Below are positions 11,425 through 23,470 of a DNA stretch of 64,000 nucleotides, piece by piece. How positions within the stretch are numbered: position 1 is the first letter of the stretch; the number at the start of each line of letters is the position of its first letter. The stretch is from assembly GCA_902729315.2 (NCBI GenBank), contig LR746265.1, forward strand, positions 8,737,392 to 8,801,391, in the 5' to 3' direction. The notes under the pieces were generated by a model. It was given only the letters and a program-made list of their open reading frames with translations, had not been told where the DNA came from and made no database searches. This DNA is from Spirodela intermedia (lineage: Eukaryota; Streptophyta; Magnoliopsida; Alismatales; Araceae). The translations under genes and the position numbers were made by a program.

Positions 11425-12979
11425 CCATGTACATGTAAGAATATAAATAAAATCTGTAAAGTGCCAATTGAGAAAACATAAATCTCATGACTAAATTATT
11501 TATTATTATTGTTCTTATTTATTCATAAAGAAAATGATAGTTTAAAAGCCTGATATTAAGGGCATGAATATAATACTTTTTTAATGTAATCATAGCTATT
11601 GATAAAGGTGTGTAATTAATATTTATGCAAAAACAGAAACTATATCAATCAATGATAATAATACAAGACAACCATTTAGAGGGCGTGAGTATAAGTAGTA
11701 TAATATCACAGTTACTCTTGCTAGGAATATGTATCATTTATTGCCAACATTTAAACTTTAGAAATGTTTTGTACCTACTATCTATTCACCTTGGAAATGG
11801 CACCACTTTGGACGTAACCTATTGAGTACAGGAATATAATATGTTTAAGTACGTTCACACTTACAAATTATCAGAAATAATTATTAGACCGATAAATGTA
11901 AATTTTATGCATAAATAATGAATATTACTTTTTTATAAGAAAGCTGGCACATAAAAATACAGTATTAAAGGGAAGAAATCTAATATTATTTCATACAATC
12001 ATAATGATTAGTTGCAATGAATAATTACTATAGTTTACCAAAATGAAAATTTTATCAGTAAATAAATGAACACTACAAGTATTGGATTAAATGGCACGAA
12101 TTTGATAGTTTAGGTTATATTTATAATTACTAATCACTATGATTAAAATTATTTATTAGAATATGTAAAGTTATGAAGAAATAAGAATTATGTATTGGAA
12201 GCTTATGTGTCCACCAAAGGACACACATCCACCCCATAATGTGTTTAGAACCACATGTAGTCCAAAACTGAAAGTAATGTAATGTCGTAATTGGTTCCCA
12301 TCATAGTAAAAGTATGATTTCTTTAGTGATGATCTAAAAATTAAGAAGCATCTAGATTCATAGAAGATTGGGTATATAAAGAGGAGTTTGAAATAAAAGT
12401 CGCATAGTTATGCTTTGTAATGTTTTCAATTTGAAAAGCATATCTTGACAAAGTTAAATCTTATATGATTCACATGAATGAATGTCATCGTATATACTTT
12501 TTATACATTGCACCCTCTAGATGTTTTCCTAAACTTGAAGAAAAATGTACCCATCGTCAAATCTTGATTCATTCTATTGATGAGTGGAAAATAAATTTCT
12601 TGTCTAAACTAAGACTTTAAGCATAAGTAGGAAGTTATTGTATTAACAAGTGTGCCGACCATTACATTTATGAGGATGATGAATTAATCATGGAAACTAT
12701 TTATTGAAAAAAATTATTATCTATTTTGACTGTAGTCTAATGTAAAATTGTAATTAAGAGTTACATAATTCTATATGCGACCCCTATTAAATGTTTTTGA
12801 GCCAAATCTATATTGTATATAAATTTGTATATAGTTTTACACATATAAAATGAGATTTTTGCCTTTTTAAGAATACATGTACAATATTTTCAAGTAAATT
12901 GATAATATTTTCAAGTACAATATTTTTACCTTTATTATTTGTTAATATAATGTCTTTTTTTGTCATAATAGGAAACCAC
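11425..12979. other. AT-rich downstream region of kinase A
   Basis: No coding sequence is seen. Loose repeats of a ggg-cg/catgaatataat-like motif recur near 11558, 11680, 11822, 11967 and 12089, suggesting a decayed tandem array with a period of roughly 120-145 bp. A short hairpin, tgtgtcc-accaaa-ggacaca, lies near 12207-12226. The region ends exactly at the next LTR (gaaaccac|TGATAAG). The block is nearly identical at 29902-31458. Only its last part is present at 45015-45673. Confidence 0.6.
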
Positions 12980-14718
12980 TGATAAGTTTTCATTATCATG
13001 ACTTTTTAATTAGTAAATAATATATTTTTAACCTTAACTCATGATAAATAGACTTATATTTCTATTAAATTATGAAAAATAGTTTTCAATTGATTAATGT
13101 GATTTTTTTAGCTAATTAGATAAGTTTTTTATGTATTTATATGATTTTTATAATCCTATTTTTTGAGATAAATCAAGAAAAAGAAATTAAAATAAAAATA
13201 TAGCAAAAAATGGAGACCCGTCAGCCAACTGAGCCTGCAAGTAGGTCAGAAGCATAGTTGGGGGGACCGCGAGCAAGGGCTTGGGTGACTAGGACCAATG
13301 GAGACATGTGTGCACCACTCCCCTTCCACGTCACCAATGGCCAGCCAAGTTTGAGGCAAGGAGTGGTTGTACATGTGAGAGAAAAGTACTTATTACTTGT
13401 AAATGTGATATTACTATATATTTGCCTAAAACTTTGGCACACAAGTGATGTGAGACGAAACCCACATCACACCTTCCCTTGAAAAGCTTTGAAGATTTTA
13501 ATACTTAAATTACTTCTTAATTATAATAGAGATATACTATGACGATGTCACTTGATAAGGGCATTAGAGTACTTATTTTAATCTCTCTCATGCAGGCGGG
13601 CAATATGTATGGGTTTGAATCCTCCTAGAGCCCAATGAAGGATTATCTCGACTTTCCTATAGACCACCAGTGAAGGATTAAGCCACTAAAATTGTTAGAT
13701 CATTGGTAAAAAACTTGTCAACATAATTTGCAAAGTATTGTTACTAAAATTGCTGAAAATGATTTGCGATAAAAGGATCACGAATTCATTGAGTAAATCA
13801 TCTTTGATTGATAGATGAACAAGCCATTGTCAAGAAGAAGACAATCTGTCGTGAGATGAGTCACCACCTCTTGAAAGCATACTAGATACAATGAAGAGCC
13901 TTCTCTTGCTGCACAGACTTAAGGATGAAGTTCCTTAACATACGTCCCACCTCCATCTAGCTTCTCTCTGTCAGGTGACAGCCGCTAAAGAGTCACAAAG
14001 TCGTCATTTTTTAGCTCTGCTAAGTGACAGCTGCCGGAGACAATTTGATGACCCATTTCATTGATTTCTAGACTTCACATGGATATCTAGAGATTGCCCA
14101 CATTATCCTTGTCCAAGGAGAGCCTTTGAGGCCATGGACACTACATGACAATCTTCTCCAATACCTAGAATTCTCGTGCATCATCGACACATTGCCGCCG
14201 TGATGTTGGAACTTTATTTTTCTATTTTCAACTTAATTTCTACTTCATTTAGTAATAATTTGTATAATTTAAATTTACCAAGCTATATTTGATTCAATTA
14301 CGATTCTTTCACTTTTTACAGATCTTAATTTGATCAATTAGATCATTTGTAATTGCTTACACAAGAATCACTAGGTAGAACTTTATTTCTATTTAATTCG
14401 CATTCGTCGGGCACTGACGTCATCTTAACATCGACACCCTTATTTTCTTTTTTCACGAATTGAAGTATATTTTATTTTTATTTCTCAGTGTAAAATTCAT
14501 AAAAAAATATATTCTTTGAGAAAAATACTAAAAGTTACCTAGTATTATATTACATCTTTGTGATCGACTTGGAAAATTACCACTATTTTTGTAAATTTCA
14601 TTGAATTATAATTGATATATTTGTTCAGAAATACTTTTAAATATCTAAAAATTAGTATTTTCTAGTTTTATAATTTTTAAATTTGTGTGATTTACAATAC
14701 AACGACTAAATCACGTCA
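12980..14718 (+). repeat. Forward LTR next to kinase A
   Basis: The 1739-bp LTR starts TGATAAGTTTTCATTATCATGA and ends AACGACTAAATCACGTCA. The left flank is ACCAC and the right flank is aaaag, so there is no TSD. The right end is fused directly to integrase coding sequence, with no primer-binding site. It is therefore the 5' LTR of an element that lost its interior up to the end of pol, not a solo insertion. Copies are at 31459-33178 and, reversed and split, at 41591-45014. Confidence 0.88.
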
Positions 14719-14719
14719 A

Positions 14720-15155
14720 AAAGTTTTTCACCTTCCTATAGAGATCAAACATAAGGCTTATTAGGTTATAAAGAATCTTAATCTTTCTTTAGACCCCATA
14801 GGTAAGCACCATAATGTTGCAATTGCAAGAGCTTCAAGAACTACCCAATGAGATGTACGAGAAATCTCTGATTTACAAAGCAAAAATGAAGGCTTTTTAT
14901 AACATGAAGGAGAGCCGAAAGAGCTTTCATGAGCATCAAAAAGATTGGTTTTACAATTCTCGATTGAAACTATTCCTCAAGAAATTAAAATCTAGATGAG
15001 ATGGACCATACCTTGTGATTAAAGTTTTTGACTATAGTGCAGTATTAATTACAGAATTGAAAACTGGTGAAAATTTTAATGTGAATGGGCAAAGATTAAA
15101 ACCTTATTTAGAAACGAACCCTCCTTCTTTACCCATTTCCACTCAAATTATATGA
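14720..15155 (+). pseudogene. C-terminal end of Athila/Tat-type integrase, copy A
   Basis: Conceptual translation shows FHLPIEIKHKAY directly after the LTR, then LQLQELQELPNEMYEKS, the NSRLKLF-KLKSR stretch, GPYLVIKVFDY and NVNGQRLKPYL. This order is characteristic of the C-terminal part of non-chromovirus Ty3/gypsy integrase (Athila/Tat group). The catalytic core (HHCC, D-D-E) is absent. A TAG after KAY, a frame shift near 14810 and a TGA at 14997 disrupt it. The TGA is shared with copy C but not with copy B. It is a relic of the autonomous relative and cannot be functional. Confidence 0.82.
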
Positions 15156-15845
15156 TCCATCCATTGAGCCTCAATCTTCTTAGAACTTCCCCTCCATGAT
15201 GTACTCTAAGATGGCATAGCTTTCTTTTTTATTATTTTTCTCTATCCTTTGATGTTTTTCTTGAGTTTTTATTAAGCAAATAGATCCAGCGTTCTTCTAG
15301 AGGAAGTGCATATCATGACATGGATTAATACAAAAGAAAATCAGAAGGATGAAGAGTGAAAATCGATTTGCACATTTAATGCTTTCTCCTTTTTCTCTTA
15401 TATAGATGCATTGAGGACAATGCAAATGGTTGTTTGGGGGGGAAGAATAAATGCATGAGGGTGAATACATGAGACTACATCAAGTGCTATAATGCTTATA
15501 ACTAAATGATGAAGTTCATCATCTTTCATGGTACATATAACCCACACTCTGAAATTGAGAAAATCTACTTTGATCTTCTGTCGGATTTATGTTATGAATT
15601 CTTATTATTAAGTATGAGTAGTAAATTGAATCCTTCTCTTTCTTGATTAGTAGTCGGTCGAAAAGTTTTCAAATTAGTTGACGCTTTTACAAATCATTAA
15701 TCATGATTAAATTTGAGATAAAAGGATAGAACATGGTAAAGATTACACTAGAAAAAATAAAATAAAAATCGTAGTAGCAGCTTAGCTGATTTTGTGGGGC
15801 TTCCACATGTGAAATTAGGATCAACAAGGCTTGCAAAATACTTCT
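15156..15845 (+). other. 3' UTR of the integrase-bearing element relic, copy A
   Basis: There is no gene. The stretch near 15408-15446 reads gcattgaggacaatgcaaatgg followed by a seven-base-plus G run, the typical sequence after the coding region of plant Ty3/gypsy elements. The rest is AT-rich UTR. Confidence 0.65.
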
Positions 15846-16373
15846 TGTAACGATTCTTCTAGCTTTTATAGATCTTAATTTGACTAATTAAATCATCTAT
15901 AATCATTTATGTAAAAATCACTAGGCAAAACTCTATTTCTGCCCAGTCACATTCATTAGGTGCTGACATCATCTTGACATCTACACCTTTATTTCCCTTT
16001 TTCACAAATTTTAAATATATTTTCTTTTCTTTTTTTAGTTTAAAATTCATAAAAAATCATATTCTTTGAGAACATTTCTGAAATATTACCTGATATTATA
16101 TTATATCCTTATAATTGACCTAGAAAATTTCCACTATTTTTAGAACTTTGATTAAACTATAATTGATATAATTATTCAAAAATACTTCTAAATATCTGAA
16201 AATTAGTATTTTCTAGTTTTATAAATTTAAAATTTCTATGGTTTACTAAATAAGGGATATTTTAGGTATTAAAATTATTAAAAGTTTTCAGAGGCTATGA
16301 CCCCAAGTTTAGTCCCACATTGATTATATGCCGAGTTTTGAGATTGATGTATAGTAATACTAGACTTGATAAT
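15846..16373. repeat. Partial forward LTR joined head-on to a partial reversed LTR2
   Basis: From about 15850 to 16240 the sequence matches the 3' part of the family LTR in forward orientation (gattcttctagc ... ctagttttataaattt). It then turns into the inner part of LTR2 in reverse orientation (about 16241-16373), with agtcccacattg on +. The complementary remainder of LTR2 resumes after element A at 25033. The join must predate the insertion of element A. Confidence 0.65.
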
Positions 16374-18029
16374 TGATAAGTTTTCATTATCATGAGTTAA
16401 TAATTAGTAAATAATATGGTTTTAGTCTTAACTCATGATAAATAGACTTATATTTGTGTTAAAGTGTGAAAAGTAGTTTTCAGTTGATTAATGTGGATTG
16501 TTGGGTAATTATGTGATTTTATATGATTTTATATGATTTTTACATTCTTACTTTAGAGATAAATAAAGAAAAATAAATTAAAATAAAAAGAAGATAAATT
16601 GGGAGAACCCACTAGCCAGCCGAGCTTGCAAGCAGGTCAAAAGCACAGTTGGGGAGTAGCCACGAGGAGGGGCTCAAGTGGCTTGGACTAATTGGGCATG
16701 TGTGTGCCACCCCCCTTCCTCATCACTGGTGGCCAGCTAGTTGTGGGGCAAGGAGTGGTTGTACACGCACGAGAAAGGGACTTCATCGAAAATGTAGTAT
16801 TACTATATATTCACTAGAAATTTTGGTGCACAATAGATGTAAGACTTTTTTTAACTCGCATCACACCTCCTTAGAAAGGGCAAGGGGGGGGGAGAATCGG
16901 TGCAAGTTCAAATCTTCCCAAAACCAAAATTCATATTTTGTTTATCTAATTATCACGACTTTCTTGTAGATCACTAGTGAAGGATTAAGCAACCAGAATT
17001 GCTGGATCATCGACAAAAATCTTGTCAACGTAATTCGCGGAGCATTGTTACAAAAATTGCTGAACGATTCACAATAAAAGGATCGCAAATCTATCAAGCA
17101 ACTCATCTTTGATTGATCGACGAACAAGCCATCGTCAAAAAGAGGACAATCCGCCAGGAGACGAGTCGCCACTTTTTAAGAGCATACCAAATGCGATGAA
17201 GAGCCTCCTCTTGTTGCGCAGACTTGAGGATGAAGCTTCCTAACACGTGCCCCACCTCCATCCAACTCCTCTCTGTCGGGTGATAGCCGTTGAAGAGCTG
17301 CAAAGTCACCATTTTTCTACTTTACTGGGTGATAGTTGTTGGAGATGATTCAATTCGACAACTGATTTCATTGATCTCTAGACTTTATAAGGAGATCTAG
17401 AGATTGAGCACGTCATCTTTATCCAAGGAGAGCCTTCAAGGCTATGGACACTACACGACAATCCTCCTAAACGCTCAAGATTCTGGTGCATCTCTGATGC
17501 ATTGCTGCCATGACGCCGGAACTTTGTTTTCCTACTTTCAACTTAATTTTTATTTCATTTAGTGATAATTTTTTGATTTTAAATTTACCAAGATATACTT
17601 CATTTTATTACGATTCTTCTAGATTTTATAGATCTTAATTTGATCAATTAAATCATCTATAATCACTTACGTAAGAATTGTTGAGCAGAACTCTATTTTT
17701 GTCTGATTTCCATTCGCTAGGCGTTGATGTGATCTTGACGTCGCACCCTTATTTCTTTTTTTCATAAATTTTAAATATATTTCCTTTTTATTCACAAGTA
17801 TAAAATTCATAGAAAATAGTATTCTTTGAAGACAATTTTGAATAATTACTAGATATTATATTACACCCCTCTGATCGACCTAGAAAATTACTACTATTTT
17901 TAGAAGTTTTATTGAATTATAATTGATATATTTATTTAGAAATACTTCTAAATATCTGAAAATTTGTATTTTTTAGTTTTATAAATTTTAAAGTTGCGTG
18001 ATTTATAGTACAATGATTAAGTCGCATCA
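16374..18029 (+). repeat. 5' LTR of element A
   Basis: This LTR is 1656 bp, starts TGATAAGTTTTCATTATCATG and ends gtcgcatca. It is followed five bases later by the primer-binding site, which fixes the orientation. Confidence 0.9.
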
Positions 18030-18034
18030 AATTT

Positions 18035-18052
18035 TGGTACCGTTGTCGAGGA
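18035..18052 (+). promoter_or_regulatory. Primer-binding site, tRNA-Asp type
   Basis: The sequence tggtaccgttgtcgagga matches, with a few transitions, tggcgccgttgccgggga. That is complementary to the 3' end of plant tRNA-Asp and is the usual primer site of Athila/Tat elements. Counterparts are near 36488 (+) and 59821-59837 (-). Confidence 0.8.
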
Positions 18053-18245
18053 TATATTGCATAATATTTAATATTTTTCTATTTTTCTCTTAGAGTACAT
18101 AAAAAAAGTTAACTCTTATTTTATTTTCTTTTTGTTGATTTTTTTTTTTTTTAAAGAAACGAAGAGAAGCAAGGCAAGGATTAAAGCATATTGAAGGAGG
18201 GTAACAATTACTAAACTTTTTTTTTCTCAATTTTATTGATTTTTT

Positions 18246-20970
18246 ATGCATGGTAGAAGATCCTTGCATCTAAGGCTAGAAAATTCTTTTATTATTTCAT
18301 TCAAAACTAAAAATTTGAAAGAAAAATTAATTTTGATGGATCCTGATGGAAGTAGAGGTCAAACTGAGAACAACCTTATGGCCATGAAAAATTATTATAT
18401 CCCTAATTCATTTCAAAGAGCATCTAATATTAAAGTCCCATTAGCACTCACTATTAAATTCAAAATAAATCTAGGAATTTTTCAAATGCTCCCTAATTTT
18501 CATGGATTGCCTTTAGAGGAACCTCATCAGCACTTAGAAAAATTTCATATGGTCTGTGATTTAGTTAATCTCCTTCAAATTACACTAGAAATTATTAAAA
18601 TGAAATTATTTCCTCATACATTAGGGACAGAGCTAGTCATTGACTACTCACATTAGATAGAGAATTAACTAGCTGAAAAGACTACAATGGAGATACAGGT
18701 ACGTGTTTCCTTTGTTTCTATTTTCAGGTCTATCACAAGCCACAACTATGACATCATCATGGCGCTCATCCCATACCACCGATGTGGAATGCACTTTGCC
18801 TATCAGTACAAGACAGACAACAAGGCACATCGTAATCCACTCGGGTACATTACTTCCAATCATTACTCTCCTCATAATCACCTCACATCTACTATCTATG
18901 ACCCTCAAGTAGTGAGGACATAGAACTATCAGCACATGTTGGCATTTGCCCACTTTTGAACTATAGGTCTATAGCACATCAAACCTGCCAAACTAGTTGT
19001 GAATCGTCAACCTAGTATCTCTCTCAAGATCTCATTAGTACCATCAGCCAGCTTGAACCCATGAGAAGGTAAAGATCTATTTCCATAGGATTGACCCTCT
19101 CTCCTCTCTCTCTCTCTCTCGATTCTCTATTTCTTTCTCCCTCCCTTTCTCTCTCTTGAAAAAAAAAAAAAAAAGAAGAAGAAAAAAAGAGACAGCCTAC
19201 TTCTTTTCCCGGAATCACTAGCCCATCATAGACAATTAGTGGAGGGTGAAGGAAAGGCCCCCCCCAAAAAAAAAAAAAAAAAAAAAAGTAGGCAACCTAC
19301 TTCCCTTCCCTTAATCACTAACCTAATACTCCAAAGGGAATTACCCTTGTACACCAAATAATGGGCATTAGTGGAGGGTAAAAGAAGAGTCTCTCAAGGA
19401 GAGAGAAAGAAGAGAGAGAGAATAAGAGAAAAGAAAAGAGTTAGAAAAAGAGACCAAGTCATTCCTCATGGGGTGAAAGGTCTCTTACCTACTTCCAGGA
19501 AGTACGGTAACTGATGGTACTAACAAGATCTTGGCCAGAGAGATTAGACGCATGCAACACTAGGAAGGCAAGTTCATATTTGGGCTTATTGTCATGCTCC
19601 AGCATAGTTCTATCCTCCTCACTGCCCTAACTACTCTTTTCTCACTACTTTATACCATTTTATTTATTTCTTAGAACTACTTACTACAACAAACTCTTGT
19701 CTTGTAGGAACACCGCATGGCGCACAACATAGAGGTCTACACGTCCTACTATTGTTGAGCAGATCTTCCAACTTTCATGAACTCAAAGGCTCCTTCAGCC
19801 CAATGTAAATCAACCACCTTCTTCAAATATGATGAACGCATTGGAGTCTATCTCCAGTATTATCACATCCCCTCTTCAAGAAAGGTATTTAATTCTCCAT
19901 GTCATCCTCGCCCCTTGTGCGAATGAGATCTCACTTATGTAACCTCAAAATGAGGTCAAACTTTTATCACTAAATCAAATTTTCTTTCTTTAAAAAAAAA
20001 AAAAACTAGCTAGAAAGACATAGAGCAGATCTTTCTTTGAAAATTTTATGCCTTAGGAAAAACTCAAATATGAGAAAACATATATGGAGTTTTCCTCAAA
20101 GATTAGGAGAAAGTTTACATGAGACATAGGAAACATTTAAAGATTTACTTAGAAAGTGTCCTCATCATATTATACCTAAGTGGCAACTCAATAGAATTTT
20201 TTATGATGGATTATTAGAACAACATAGAAATATGGTTGATTCTATATGTGGAGGAGCTTTGATAGAGAAAACCCCTGATGAGATTTACAGTTTTTATGAG
20301 AATTTAAGTAAAAATTCTAGAGATCAAGCCTCTTTCGAATTATATGACAGGGATAAGAAGAAAGGAATTTATGAATTACATCATGATGATGATTCTAAAT
20401 TTACAAATGAGGTTAATCAGATTAATCAAAGATTAAAAAAACTTGATTTACTTATTGACAATATTAGAAAGCCTCTTAACCCTCAATTTAATTCAAATAG
20501 TACATGTCCTATGTATGATGAAAATGATCCTTTCGAATTTCAATATCATCATAGGCAAGAAAAACTGTAGGTACCCCACGATTTTAGTAAAAATAAGAAA
20601 TATTTTTTTAATTCTTATAATCCTAATTGGGAGAATAATTTTTGGTGGAGAAACACAAATAATATTTAAAATCCAGAAGCACTTAGATCCAATTCAAATT
20701 TTGAATTTCGTCTAAAATAGGAACATAGATTTCAAAAAACTTGGTCCTTTCAAATCCAACCTGATGCTATAGAAATGACATAGCAAATGAGCCAAATAAT
20801 GCAACAAACTATGAATCAAATGACGCTACACTAGAAATAAATTATAGAGGCTTTTGGGAATAAGAGAGAAGAGGGACAGCTACCTAGTTAGCCCATAGAA
20901 AATTCAGAGAACCACCCAACAATAGGATTTCAGTAAGAAGAGTCTAGTAGCATAAATCTAGGAAAAAACT
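18246..20970 (+). pseudogene. Gag of element A, disrupted
   Basis: Gag forms the particle that packages element RNA. The N-terminal part (18246-18656) starts MHGRRSLH and includes FHGLPLEEPHQHLEKFHMVCD and KMKLFPHTLG, a signature of plant Ty3/gypsy gag. The C-terminal part resumes after the insertion at about 20020 with WSFPQR-like, LRKCPHHIIPKWQLN, FYDGLLEQH and VDSICGGALIEKTPDEIY motifs. It reaches a degenerate knuckle (CPMYDENDP, where the CCHC Cys and His are replaced) near 20500. A TAG at about 20568 ends the open frame, and weaker homology continues to about 20970. Stops and a frame shift flank the insertion. Confidence 0.82.
18683..20003 (+). mobile_element. Poly(A)-tailed retroinsertion in gag, TSD about 16 bp
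   Basis: This 1321-bp block is absent from R and B. It is bordered by aactagctgaaaagac (18667-18682) and aactagctagaaagac (20004-20019), 14 of 16 matching. It ends in a run of about 13 A, as expected for target-primed insertion by LINE machinery. I recognise no ORF2-type reverse transcriptase, so it may be a 5'-truncated LINE, a SINE-like unit or a retrocopied transcript. Inside it are a CT microsatellite (about 19099-19119), internal A runs (19158-19173 and 19265-19288) and a diverged direct repeat (cctacttc...aatcacta...attagtggaggg) near 19195-19245 and 19295-19380. Confidence 0.72.
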
Positions 20971-20993
20971 CACAAAATGAAAATGTTAGGATA

Positions 20994-21880
20994 GTGAATA
21001 CATTGAGTGATAATATTTTACCTGATCTTTATTTCCAACTATTAGAAGAAATCGATGATCCATTAGAAGTAAATAAGAATATTAAGGCCAAAAATATAGT
21101 AGTAGAAAATTTGAATAAAATCATTTATTGCTCATACTTGATGAAGGAATATAGTGAGGATGATGAGGAGAAAGAGCCCTTAAATGAAGAAACAATAGTT
21201 GATCATGGAAAATCATCCAAATTTTAGTAGAAGGGAGTAAGGACAGAAATGAAGAAAAACATATTTCAGGTGAGGAAAAATCAGTTGATTTGGGAGATGT
21301 AGGAGACGAAATTAATAAATCTAATCATAATTTTGTAGCCATGGATGTTGATAGTGAGGATGATGATGTATATCATATACCAAAATTAAAAGATAGCTCT
21401 TGAGAAGATGAAGAATTTGATGAGTTGAGAAACGAAAAGCTAGAAAGAGTTGATTCAACTAATGAATATGAATATAGAGATAATTTTGGAGGAGCAAATT
21501 TGAATTTTACTAAATTCATTAGATCTGAGATTAAAGAAGACAATCCTTCCATCCTTCAATACCCACAGCCCATTAGAATTATTTCTAAGCTTGAAATATT
21601 TCACATTTTATGGCATGATCACATTTTATGGTCTATTAATAGAAAGTATTTATTAATGAATGAGAGTCTTACAAAAAAAGATAGAAATGAGGAAAGATTC
21701 TTTTCAAAATGGAAATATTATTTTTGGGAAAATTTTGTTAATTTCTATTTTGTTTTGGCTGAAAGTATGTCAAGGTATATATATGAAGCATATGAATTTA
21801 TGCTAAATCTGAAAAAGAATATCATGAAACTTACCTTGGGATACAAATATATTTTGATGGTCATAGATCATCTTATATGA
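20994..21880 (+). pseudogene. Acidic second ORF of element A, unknown function
   Basis: Two open stretches (20994-21227, 77 residues, and 21425-21880, 151 residues) belong to one ancestral reading region, separated by stop codons. The first part is acidic (EEIDDPLEVN, EDDEEKEPLNEE). The second contains EYEYRDNFGGANLNF and a more basic, aromatic end (WKYYFWENFVNFYF, YILMVIDHLI). No retroviral enzyme motif is present. It is collinear with 540-1760 and with 57000-58260 (-), and is therefore conserved in at least three elements. It could be a remnant of a pol-internal deletion or a separate element protein. Confidence 0.55.
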
Positions 21881-21923
21881 TCTAAGAGTTGTCTAGTTGA
21901 AGACACTAAATTCAGCACTGCAT

Positions 21924-21936
21924 GGGAGGCAACCCA
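21924..21936 (+). other. Conserved gggaggcaaccca motif after the last ORF
   Basis: A GGGAGGCAACCCA sequence shortly after the coding end is a common landmark of Athila/Tat-type elements. It supports the family placement. Decayed forms are at about 1790-1803 (gagacgcaaccca) and about 56963-56976 on -. Confidence 0.6.
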
Positions 21937-23470
21937 TCGTTTTTATTTCATTATGTTTGACTTTTTTTCGAAGCTCTATTTTCTTAGAATTTTGTAGTAC
22001 TTGTTTCTGTATTTGTTTTTTCGAAAAAGTGCAAGAGGAGGAGTGTAAGATGAAGTAGAAAATCAAAAACGAGGTTTAGGTGATGTCTTTCTGAGCCTTA
22101 TCATTTATGAAAAATTTTAATGCTTAACTTTGCACATATGCATGCTTCACTTGAAAATTATATTTTCTGCATATTCTGTTTCGATTTTTCTGTGTCATTG
22201 ACAATGTAATTTTTAAGTTGGGGGGTGAAGTATTCATTATTAATTTATGCTATAGGACAATTAAAAACGTGTTTGTATTAGAATAGCAACTGAAAAAATA
22301 AAAATAAAATAAAATTTGATAAACTACAATATCTATTTTCTAGTTTTCTGTCAAGAACAACAAACTCAAAAATAGCAGACAAAAAATAGCCCAAAATTTG
22401 ACATTGTGGAGACCTTTTTCTCACATTTCAATCCCCTAGACGTATATTACTGAAATTCAAAATTACAACGATAAAGATGATAGTTTTGATTTCTTTTTGA
22501 CAAATTTATTGTTGCTAACAATAGAACTAAAAATAGAAAACAGAACTGTCAAAACTATCTAATTTACAAATTTCTTACATCATATTGTATGTATGAAAAA
22601 TTAAATCAATTAGATTGATTGATACCAAAAGATACTAGGAAGATTATTATTGAGTCAAAAGAATAATCTAGTAGCATGAAATGTTAGAATACTCCTTGGA
22701 TACATGATAGATAACAAGGATTTGATTTTACAGATTTTCACTTCATGATCTTGATGGATAATAGTTACTTAATGTGAAAATTTGATTGATCATTTGAGTT
22801 TGATGGAGATTTTTACACCCCGATTTATAGGACTTGTGAGGAGAAATCACTTATCTCGAAAAAAAGAAGAAAGAGAGAACAATGTGAAAAATCTAAAAAT
22901 GAAGAGTACACATGGAGGGTGTGATACATCATTCTCATTGTCAAAAATCGTGCATAGAAAAATACTTACTACAAAATAAGTGGATAAAGTGAAAGCCTTG
23001 AAAATGAATAGTACACATGGAGGATGTGAGACATCATTCTTAGTGTCGAAATTTGTCTACGAGAAAAGCTACTTATCCACTATATATATAAAAAAAAAAG
23101 AAAAAGAAGAAATATAGTGTAAACTTCAAAAATTAAGCCATGGAAAAAATTAAATGTAAGATCAATATATATTCTTAGATGAGTATTGACAATTAAAACA
23201 TCTTGTAAATATATCTATGAGTGAAGAAATGATAGAGATGTGAATAGAAGAAGTGAAGTCTAGATTGTTATTCTAAGGAGTGCTTAAATATTTAAGTGCT
23301 TGACATCATTCTTAAATACTTGATATAAGAATCCAAAGTGTCTAAAGGTGCATCATTTCTGATTGTATTTTTTTTTATTTTTATGTATTGAAATATGATG
23401 TTTGAGATTTGTAAAAAACGAATTCGTAATTCTATTGCAAAGAGACTAGCAATGATTTAAGTTGGAGGTG
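21937..23470 (+). other. 3' UTR of element A with polypurine tract
   Basis: There is no gene. A gttggggggtgaag sequence near 22217-22230 follows a cattgacaatg motif. The likely polypurine tract (agttggaggtg) ends directly at the 3' LTR. Two related stretches (about 22850-22985 and 22985-23110) repeat the block gaaaatgaa-agtacacatggagg-tgtgagacatcattctca. Confidence 0.6.

Noticed and set aside
14720-15155. Functional integrase
   Set aside because: Only the C-terminal end is present, with in-frame stops and no catalytic core in any of the three copies.
16649-16969. A 106-codon open frame in the 5' LTR of element A
   Set aside because: It sits inside LTR sequence and is not kept in the other LTR copies. 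Similar frames in other LTRs run on either strand.
19024-19218. Arg/Glu-rich frame over CT and A repeats
   Set aside because: Low-complexity microsatellite translation.
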